In this document: one piece after another, positions 1-4,852 of the stretch
Layout: every line of letters starts with the position of its first letter
How positions within the stretch are numbered: position 1 is the stretch's first letter
Made by a program: the position numbers and the translations under genes
The notes under the pieces: model-generated
The model's input: only the letters and a program-made list of their open reading frames with translations
Databases searched by the model: none
What the model was told of the DNA's origin: nothing
Origin: Gemmatimonadota bacterium
Lineage (GTDB): Bacteria; Gemmatimonadota; Gemmatimonadetes; Longimicrobiales; UBA6960
Length of the DNA: 5,866 nt
Direction: 5' to 3'
Assembly (NCBI GenBank): GCA_019347995.1
Contig: JAHWKH010000171.1
Coordinates: forward strand, 1 to 5,866

Positions 1-21
1 ACCCTCGTCAATGCGTAGTTA

Positions 22-262
22 CGTCAGGGACCGCCGTCGAAGTTCTACGACGAGCGGGACATCCTCGAAATCCGCAGGACATCCGAGGAGCGGCCCGCCT
101 CCGGCTCGTCCCAGGCCACGACCGTGAACTCGTCGGCCAAGGCGGCGACTGCCGCTGCCACACGCGGCCGTCCTCGGCGGCGCCGTGCACGAACACCAGC
201 GGCGGCCCCTCGCCGACGCGCTCGTAGACGATCTCGAGGGCGTCTGCCCGGACGACCTCCAC
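22..262 (-). pseudogene. Alpha/beta hydrolase N-terminal fragment, frameshifted and truncated
   Basis: Read from a GTG at 262, the first frame gives a typical alpha/beta hydrolase opening: strand residues EIVYERVGEGPPLVFVHG, with the HG of the oxyanion-hole region, then AAEDGRVWQRQ. Near base 149 the homology jumps to a second frame (VAALADEFTVVAWDEPEAGRSSD), and near base 79 to a third (PADFEDV) that ends at a stop at 19-21. Restoring one base at each site (a G on the minus strand near 149, a C near 79) gives a continuous hydrolase N-terminus. The usual DEPGAGRS motif carries E for the first G. Only about 80 of the roughly 260-280 residues of such enzymes are recognisable, so the nucleophile Ser elbow, catalytic Asp and His are absent. 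No function is expected. Single-base gaps next to short G/C runs could also be sequencing errors, but the missing two thirds argues for real decay. Confidence 0.7.
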
Positions 263-355
263 CGGCGCAAAAGAAAAGCCACGGCGCCGATCTGATCAGC
301 GAAAGGCAGAGCGAGCAGATCGTCGCGGATCGCGCCGCGCGGAGCGGACGTCGGT
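263..355. other. Non-coding remnant between two decayed genes
   Basis: I see no credible gene here. On the minus strand one frame is open and reads a hydrophobic stretch (DDLLALPFADQIGAVAFLL), but it matches no family I recognise and joins the flanking pseudogenes without a start or ribosome binding site of its own. A short A-rich patch (269-277) is the least GC-rich part of the area. The stretch is best read as leftover sequence from the same decay. Confidence 0.4.
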
Positions 356-465
356 GGGGGTGCCCACCGCCTGGACCGCGTGGACGGCGGCGGACGCGGG
401 CTCCGCAGGTGCTCCAGGATGGCGTGTCGCGGGGGGTGGAGCACGGCGGCCGCTCGCGACGGCAC
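356..465 (-). pseudogene. ArsR/HTH_20-like regulator N-terminal remnant, frameshifted
   Basis: From a GTG at 463-465 the frame reads AAAVLHPPRHAILEHLR, which resembles helix 1-2 of ArsR-type winged-helix regulators (the common form is 'LAHPLRHAILEHLRE'). After base 403 the match continues only in another frame, as EPASAAVHAVQAVGTP. That resembles the next part of the HTH_20 fold, where AVGTP normally leads into a 'RQ.VNYHL' recognition helix. One missing G (minus strand) near 403 reconciles the two frames. After GTP the similarity stops, so the recognition helix, wing and effector part are gone. It lies upstream of, and in the same direction as, the hydrolase remnant, so the two may once have been a regulator-enzyme pair. 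The match is by motif only and short, so the family call is moderate. Confidence 0.45.
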
Positions 466-510
466 GCCCCCTGCCTCTCATGGGTGCGGCGGCGACCGGT
501 CCCCCCGCCG

Positions 511-533
511 ATGAGAATCCATGAGAATCCATG
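511..533. repeat. Short tandem direct repeat (10-bp unit ATGAGAATCC)
   Basis: Two perfect copies of the 10-base unit ATGAGAATCC stand head to tail at 511-520 and 521-530, followed by ATG of a partial third copy. The repeat lies directly upstream of the acetyltransferase ribosome binding site. It places three ATG triplets ten bases apart, hence in three different frames. Only the third (531) is in frame with the acetyltransferase. A 10-base unit is close to one helical turn, so a regulatory role is possible, but slippage duplication is the simpler explanation. Confidence 0.8.
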
Positions 534-537
534 GAGG
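533..537 (+). promoter_or_regulatory. Ribosome binding site deciding the acetyltransferase start
   Basis: GGAGG, extending to GGAGGAG through 539, lies five bases before the ATG at 543. It overlaps codons 1-3 of the upstream in-frame ATG at 531, which has no purine-rich sequence at a suitable distance. This favours initiation at 543. Confidence 0.7.
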
Positions 538-542
538 AGTCG

Positions 543-821
543 ATGGACCTCGATGTGCAGCACCACCCCGACGAGCGGCGCTTCGTGGCCGTCGTCGAGG
601 GAAACGAGAACTATCTTTCGTACGCGGCTCTCGAGGACGGCGCCCTCGATTTCCGCCACACCTGGGTGGACCCCTCCCTGCGGGGTCGAGGTGTCGGGGA
701 GCGGATCGTGCGGACGGCCCTCGAGCACGCCCGCGAGCACGGGCTCCAGGTGGTCCCGAGCTGCTGGTACGTGGGCGCCGTCGTCCGGCGGCATCCGGAG
801 TACCGCCCCCTCCTCCGCTGA
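543..821 (+). CDS. Small GNAT-type N-acetyltransferase (COG2388 / NATD1-like)
   Basis: A 92-residue protein of the minimal GNAT fold, close to the 90-100 residues usual for COG2388. Seen in sequence: an N-terminal beta sheet (residues 13-40, FVAVVEGNENYLSYAAL onward); the acetyl-CoA pyrophosphate-binding loop PSLRGRGVGERIVRTAL (44-60), with the R-G-R-G-V-G signature; an amphipathic helix to about 67; and the family hallmark VPSCWYV (71-77) followed by HPEY (84-87). Cys74 is at the position proposed as reactive in this subfamily, which includes plant At1g77540 and animal NATD1. The acceptor substrate is generally unknown in bacteria, so only acetyl-CoA binding can be inferred. The protein has no signal peptide or membrane segment and should be cytosolic. 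I chose the start at 543 for its well-spaced GGAGG; an ATG at 531 would add four residues. It is a single gene between a decayed region and a receiver gene, with no evident partner. Confidence 0.9.
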   Translation: MDLDVQHHPDERRFVAVVEGNENYLSYAALEDGALDFRHTWVDPSLRGRGVGERIVRTALEHAREHGLQVVPSCWYVGAVVRRHPEYRPLLR

Positions 822-843
822 CCGACGTCGGCCCATCCGCGCA

Positions 844-871
844 TTGTGGCGCGACCCTCGAGGGCTATCAT
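844..871 (+). promoter_or_regulatory. Candidate sigma70-type promoter for the receiver gene
   Basis: TTGTGG (844-849) and TATCAT (866-871) are separated by 16 bases, in the 95-base gap before the response-regulator gene. The -10 element matches the consensus TATAAT at five of six positions; the -35 matches only the TTG half. A start of transcription near 878 would give a leader of about 40 bases. The spacer holds a perfect 10-base palindrome, CCCTCGAGGG (855-864), which could be an operator or part of a weak hairpin behind the acetyltransferase gene. Chance occurrence cannot be excluded. Confidence 0.35.
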
Positions 872-905
872 TCACTGCGGGAGGAACGGACACCGCCCAT
901 CTCGG

Positions 906-912
906 AAGGAGG
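906..912 (+). promoter_or_regulatory. Strong ribosome binding site before a TTG start
   Basis: AAGGAGG is almost a full anti-Shine-Dalgarno complement and sits four bases before TTG at 917. It decides the start of the receiver protein: no ATG or GTG lies between here and the conserved first beta strand of the domain. Confidence 0.8.
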
Positions 913-916
913 GACG

Positions 917-1327
917 TTGAGGGACGCGACGCCGGAGGCGCCCGAGACGATCCTCCTGGTGGATGACGACACGGCCGTGCGTCGTATGGCCGCGAAGGTC
1001 CTCCGCCGAGCCGGCTACACGGTGCTGGAAGCGGTGGGCGGGCCGGAGGCGCTGGCCGTGGCACGATCACGCGAGGATCACATCGACCTGCTGCTCACCG
1101 ACGTCGTGATGCCGGTGATGAGCGGACGCGAGTTGAGCGAGGCCCTCGTCCGCGAGCGGCCGGAGACGAAGATCGTCTTCATGTCGGGCTACACGGATGA
1201 CGACGTCATCCTGCGCGGGGTGAGCGTCGCAGAAGTGAACTTCCTGCCGAAGCCGTTCACCCTCGATGGCCTCCGGAGGGTAGTGCGCCGGGTCCTGGAC
1301 GAGCAGGATCCGGCGCAGCCCGGCTAG
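917..1327 (+). CDS. Stand-alone response-regulator receiver (CheY-like) protein
   Basis: A 136-residue protein made almost entirely of one receiver domain. The acidic pocket is in ILLVDDD (Asp17/Asp18), the phospho-accepting Asp62 in LLTDVVMPVMSG, the switch Ser90 in FMSGY and the conserved Lys112 in LPKPF, so all catalytic residues are present and the domain should accept phosphate from a histidine kinase. The sequence (GYTVLEA, MSGRELSEAL, MSGYTDDDVI, FLPKPFT) is of the type usually found as the C-terminal receiver of hybrid sensor kinases, here as a free protein without a DNA-binding or enzymatic output domain. It may therefore act as a phosphorelay intermediate or by protein contact. No kinase is in the window. 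The start is TTG behind AAGGAGG. Its stop lies four bases from the stop of the convergent DUF4175-type gene. Confidence 0.95.
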   Translation: MRDATPEAPETILLVDDDTAVRRMAAKVLRRAGYTVLEAVGGPEALAVARSREDHIDLLLTDVVMPVMSGRELSEALVRERPETKIVFMSGYTDDDVILRGVSVAEVNFLPKPFTLDGLRRVVRRVLDEQDPAQPG

Positions 1328-1349
1328 GCTCCTAGCCTCCGCCGGGGCT
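1317..1349. terminator. Candidate bidirectional terminator at convergent gene ends
   Basis: GGCTAGGCTCCTAGCC (1322-1337) is a perfect inverted repeat with 7-base arms and a 2-base centre. Outside it, AGCCC (1317-1321) can pair with GGGCT (1345-1349), leaving bases 1338-1344 as a bulge. Both facing stop codons (TAG on each strand, 1325-1327 and 1332-1334) lie in the arms. The structure would form in either transcript. There is no T tract on either side, so it is not a textbook intrinsic terminator, and the 2-base centre would force the inner stem to open for a loop. Confidence 0.4.
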
Positions 1350-4300
1350 CCCCTCCCGCGCCAGGGCCCGGAAGTACTCCTCCACGAGCCTGCGGAAGCC
1401 CTCCGGCACGTCGTCGGAGCCCCGGAGCACGGCCCGCTCCCGCGCATCGCCTTCCACTTCCCTGCGGAGTCGGAACTCGACGCGCTGGAGCCCCTCCCGG
1501 ATCGACGCCTGCAGCCGCTCCAGATCGGCGGGGTCTCCGTAAGGGCGGCTTTCGGCGAGCCGCTCCATGGACTCGATGACCTGATCCAGGTCGGCGGCGT
1601 CCTGTCCGGCCTCCCGCAGACCGTCGCGCAGCTCCCGAGCCTCCGCGGCCCGCTGCCTGAACTCGCTGCGGAACTGACGGATCTCCTCGGGTGAGAGACC
1701 TGTCGGAGACCCGCGCGTGGCGCCGCCCCCGGGCACCCCGTCCGACTCCCGTGCACCCCCCGGCCGTCCTTCCCGCGAGTCCTGCCCGCCTCCGGCGCCT
1801 CCACCCGCCTCACCCTCTCCGGCAGGGTCTCCGTCCGCCGGGTCGCCCCCGGCGGCCTGGCCCGGCTCGCCTTCCTCGCCCTCGCCACTCCCGGTGCGCT
1901 CCCGCAGCCGCCTCTCCAGCGACTCGGCGCCGCGCGTCAGCGAGCGGGCCCGGTCCAGAGCCTCCTCCATGGGATCCGGGCCGCGCGCCTCCACGGCCTC
2001 GCCGGCCTCGCGCACGCTCTCCTCGAGGGCGTCGAGATCCATGCCGATCTCGGCCTCGAAGCGGCGGGCGTACTCCTCCACGCCGCGCTGCTCGACGACG
2101 CCACGCGAGAACGAGAGCTTCTCCTTGATCTTGCGCTCCCGGATGGTCTCCGCCGCTTCCGAAGCCTCCCGGGCCGCCTGGCGCTGCCCGTCGCGGAGCG
2201 CCTCGGCGGCCATGCGATCGAGCTGGCGCTCCAGGTCGGCCACCTCCTCCGCCATGGACGTCTTGCGCTCCTGCACGTCCTGGATGCGGCGGGCCCGGGC
2301 GGCGTCGTCGTCCTCGTCCTCGAGGGTGCGCACGTTCTCCCGCACCTCCCTCTGCTGCCGCGCCAGGCGCCGCGCCCGCTCCAGGGCGTCGTCGGCGTCG
2401 CGCTGCAGCCGGTTGGAGCGTGAGCGCTCGAGCTGGCGGCGGGCCTCCTCGAGGCGGTCGGCGGCGGCCCCGGCGCGGGAGGTACCGGCTCCGCCGGCCG
2501 AGGCCGCCGACTCGCGCATGGCGTCGGCGGTGCGCTGGAGGTCGCGGGCCGTCTGCTCCATGTCCCGGTCCCCGCTGTCACGGGCGAGCCGCTCGAGCTG
2601 ACGGGCCAGCTCCTCCGTCTCCTCCGCCAGTGCGCGCTGGGTGTCGCCACCGCCGCCGCCCGCCCCCTGCTGGGACGCGGCGCGGCGCTGCCGCTCGAGC
2701 TCCTGCTGCTGGCGCCTGGCCAGCTCCTTCAAGCGCTCCAGCACCTCGTCGACGCCGGCGTCGGCCTGCCTCTGCTCGCCCCGCTGCACCGTCTCGTACT
2801 GGTTGCGGAGCTTGTCGAGCTCGAGCTCGAAGAGGTCGGCCAGGTCGTCGGCGTTGGCGCCGCCGCCACCACCGCCGCCGCCGCCCTGCTGCTGCATGGC
2901 CACGTACCGCTCGTAGGTCTCCTCTGCGTGACGCAGGATCTGGAGCGCGCGCTGCTCCGGCCCCAGCGCCTCGACGAGCTCGCCCGCCTCGAGGGCGGCC
3001 TCGGCGGCGCGCATCTCCTCCACGGCACGCGGCAGCATCCCGGCGATCTCCCGGAATCGCGGCTCCGCGTCGGCGAGGCCCCGGTTGCCCATCCGCTCCA
3101 CCAGCGTCTCGACCTGCTGGCGGACGCGGCCCTGGGCGAGCCCCACGCTCACGGTGTTCTCCGACAGCTCCTCGTCGCCGTAGCGGTCGCGGTCGCGCTG
3201 GAGGTTGAACGTGGCGGCGATCACCTGTTTCTGGAGCTCGGAGAGGGCCGTCTCCGGCGATTCGCCGCCGCCCATGCCTCCCATGCCCCCGCCCTGCTGA
3301 TCGGCCTGGCGGTACTCCACGCCGAACGGGCGGATCTCCAGGAAGTACAGGTCGCTGGCCACGACGCGGCCTCCGGCACCGTTCTGGTCACGGGCCACGG
3401 CGTAGTAGCTCACCACGTCGCCGGGCTCGAGCTCGTGCTCCTCCAGGTAGAGGGTGTGCCCCGCGGAGACCTCCCTCAGGGGCGTGCCTCCGAACAGCGA
3501 AAGCGTGTCCTCGGCGCCACCGTTCACGGATGTGACCAGCAGGAGCTCGGCGATGCCGTAGTCGTCCAGCGCCTCGGCCTCCAGGTACACCTCCTCGATG
3601 GGGCTCGCCGGCTGGTCGCGCCCGGGGCGCGTGAAGCTCACCGACGGCGGCTGGTCCTGCAGCACGTCGATGGCCCAGGCGGGCGAGGCCTCGACGAAGG
3701 CGCCGTCGGCCGTGGCCAGCTCGATGCGGTAGAAGCCGGGCGCGTCGACCCGGAAGGACCCGGTGAGGGTGCCCTCCCCGCCCGCCGCCAGGTTCAGCGT
3801 GTCCTGGTCCAGGAGGACGCGCCCCGCCGTGGTGGGGAGCGTGGGGTGGACGGTGAGCCTCACCTCGGTTCCACGCAGCGCCGCGACGTCGCCGCCGTCC
3901 TCCACGACGCGGGGTGGAAGACGGGCCCACGAGGGGAAGCGCAGCTCGTGGTCCATCCGTCCCACGTAGGGCAGGTCGGCCACCGTGATCCGGTGCGTGG
4001 GCGAGCGCACCCCGTCGGATTCGACGAAGTAGTCCGTCACGTCCTGGAGGTCGAGGAGGAGGAGCTCGAACCCGCCGTCCTCCATGGGCAGCATGCTCAG
4101 GCGGCCGAACGCCTCGCCCTCACCCCCCCGGGTGAAGAGCGTCACGTCCTCGGCGGAGAACCCGGTCAACTCGGCGGTGATGCGCTGGTCGGCCCCCCGC
4201 GCCACCGTGACGTCGCCGGGCGTGACGCTCACGGCGTAGGGATTCACCGTAGCGGCGTCGATGGTGGGGTTCAGGAGCGCAGAGACGCCGTGGCGCACGG

Positions 4301-4835
4301 CGGGGGGGAGCAGGAGGAGGACGCCCAGCGATCCCACGGCCACGCCGCCGAGGACGCCGGACGAGCGGTAGAGGGCCCGCCTCTCGATGCGGCGGCCGTC
4401 CTCCACCGCGCGCGCCCGCTCGACCGCGCGGCGCACGAGCCCGTCGACGAGCTCGGGAGAGACGCCGTCGGCACCCCGGCCCACCTGCACGGCGCCCAGG
4501 ATGGCGGCCTCGAGCGAGGGCTCGCGCTCCTCCAGGTAGAGGGCGACGCGCTCGTCGCTCACGCGCCGCAGGAGGGGCCGGATCAGGGTGACGGCCGCCA
4601 CCGCGGCGACCGCTCCCCAGGCCGCCCAGCGAAGCCCCGTCACGGCACCGGGGGAGAAGCGCAGGAGCTCCATGGCCCACGCCGAAGCGAGGAACGCCAC
4701 GGCCGCGGCGCCCAGCGTGAAGGCGAGGCCCCTCAGGAGGATGCGGAGGCGCCACCGTCCCCGCACGCTCCTCAGGATGCGGCGGATCTCGTCCCCGTGG
4801 GCGTCGCTGCCGCGTCCGTATCCGCTCCGTGCCAT
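1332..4835 (-). CDS. Large membrane-anchored coiled-coil protein, DUF4175 type
   Basis: An intact 1167-residue protein. A basic N-terminus (RRILRSVRGRWRLR) leads to TM1 (about 33-56) and TM2 (about 64-88). A short loop follows, then TM3 (about 160-177). Positive charges before TM1, after TM2 and before TM3 put these parts in the cytoplasm, so everything after about residue 180 should be outside the inner membrane. Residues 200-505 are beta-rich, Ig-like; the segment EALDDYGIAELLLVTSVNGG (421-440) is typical of DUF4175-type proteins. Residues 525-980 form long charged helices and coiled coil, broken by Gly runs (651-659, 726-730). Residues 981-1045 are a Gly/Glu/Asp/Pro linker. A conserved helical end (1048-1160) closes with VPEGFRRLVEEYFRALA. 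The molecular function is unknown; an envelope or scaffold role with the Bat system is inference from context. ATG at 4835 is chosen because AAGGAG stands six bases upstream. The frame is open to 4943, but that would overlap the Bat gene. Confidence 0.9.
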   Translation of the reverse strand: MARSGYGRGSDAHGDEIRRILRSVRGRWRLRILLRGLAFTLGAAAVAFLASAWAMELLRFSPGAVTGLRWAAWGAVAAVAAVTLIRPLLRRVSDERVALYLEEREPSLEAAILGAVQVGRGADGVSPELVDGLVRRAVERARAVEDGRRIERRALYRSSGVLGGVAVGSLGVLLLLPPAVRHGVSALLNPTIDAATVNPYAVSVTPGDVTVARGADQRITAELTGFSAEDVTLFTRGGEGEAFGRLSMLPMEDGGFELLLLDLQDVTDYFVESDGVRSPTHRITVADLPYVGRMDHELRFPSWARLPPRVVEDGGDVAALRGTEVRLTVHPTLPTTAGRVLLDQDTLNLAAGGEGTLTGSFRVDAPGFYRIELATADGAFVEASPAWAIDVLQDQPPSVSFTRPGRDQPASPIEEVYLEAEALDDYGIAELLLVTSVNGGAEDTLSLFGGTPLREVSAGHTLYLEEHELEPGDVVSYYAVARDQNGAGGRVVASDLYFLEIRPFGVEYRQADQQGGGMGGMGGGESPETALSELQKQVIAATFNLQRDRDRYGDEELSENTVSVGLAQGRVRQQVETLVERMGNRGLADAEPRFREIAGMLPRAVEEMRAAEAALEAGELVEALGPEQRALQILRHAEETYERYVAMQQQGGGGGGGGGANADDLADLFELELDKLRNQYETVQRGEQRQADAGVDEVLERLKELARRQQQELERQRRAASQQGAGGGGGDTQRALAEETEELARQLERLARDSGDRDMEQTARDLQRTADAMRESAASAGGAGTSRAGAAADRLEEARRQLERSRSNRLQRDADDALERARRLARQQREVRENVRTLEDEDDDAARARRIQDVQERKTSMAEEVADLERQLDRMAAEALRDGQRQAAREASEAAETIRERKIKEKLSFSRGVVEQRGVEEYARRFEAEIGMDLDALEESVREAGEAVEARGPDPMEEALDRARSLTRGAESLERRLRERTGSGEGEEGEPGQAAGGDPADGDPAGEGEAGGGAGGGQDSREGRPGGARESDGVPGGGATRGSPTGLSPEEIRQFRSEFRQRAAEARELRDGLREAGQDAADLDQVIESMERLAESRPYGDPADLERLQASIREGLQRVEFRLRREVEGDARERAVLRGSDDVPEGFRRLVEEYFRALAREGSPGGG
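1701..1895 (-). repeat. Low-complexity Gly/Glu/Asp/Pro linker within the DUF4175-type gene
   Basis: Residues 981-1045 contain almost only G, E, D, A, P, S and R, with GEGEEGE and GGGAGGG clusters. The segment separates the coiled coil from the conserved C-terminal helical domain and is probably a disordered, acidic, flexible tether. Confidence 0.75.
2859..2885 (-). repeat. GCC/GGC triplet run encoding nine glycines
   Basis: Nine successive glycine codons (residues 651-659), all GGC or GGT read on the minus strand, follow three glutamines. This is a simple trinucleotide repeat inside the coding region. Gain or loss of units would keep the frame and change only the linker length. A second, shorter run (2646-2660) encodes glycines 726-730. 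Confidence 0.85.
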
Positions 4836-4841
4836 GGTGTT

Positions 4842-4847
4842 CTCCTT
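4842..4847 (-). promoter_or_regulatory. Ribosome binding site of the DUF4175-type gene
   Basis: AAGGAG on the minus strand, six bases before ATG at 4835, lies within the 17-base gap after the Bat-like stop codon. It fixes the start and supports independent initiation within one operon transcript. Confidence 0.85.
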
Positions 4848-4852
4848 GGTCT

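Noticed and set aside
264..288. Possible hairpin (GGCGC / GCGCC) around an A-rich patch
   Set aside because: The arms are only five bases, the loop is about 15 bases, and GGCGCC is common in GC-rich DNA. There is no gene end to serve.
124..966. A long plus-strand open frame overlapping the acetyltransferase in another frame
   Set aside because: It is low-complexity Arg/Pro/Ala translation without motifs, and the overlapping frame has a clear GNAT signature.
45..1070. A 341-codon open frame on the minus strand crossing the acetyltransferase and the receiver gene
   Set aside because: It is mostly Arg/Pro/Ala-rich shadow sequence antisense to two clear genes. Only its last part carries meaning, as one frame of the hydrolase pseudogene.
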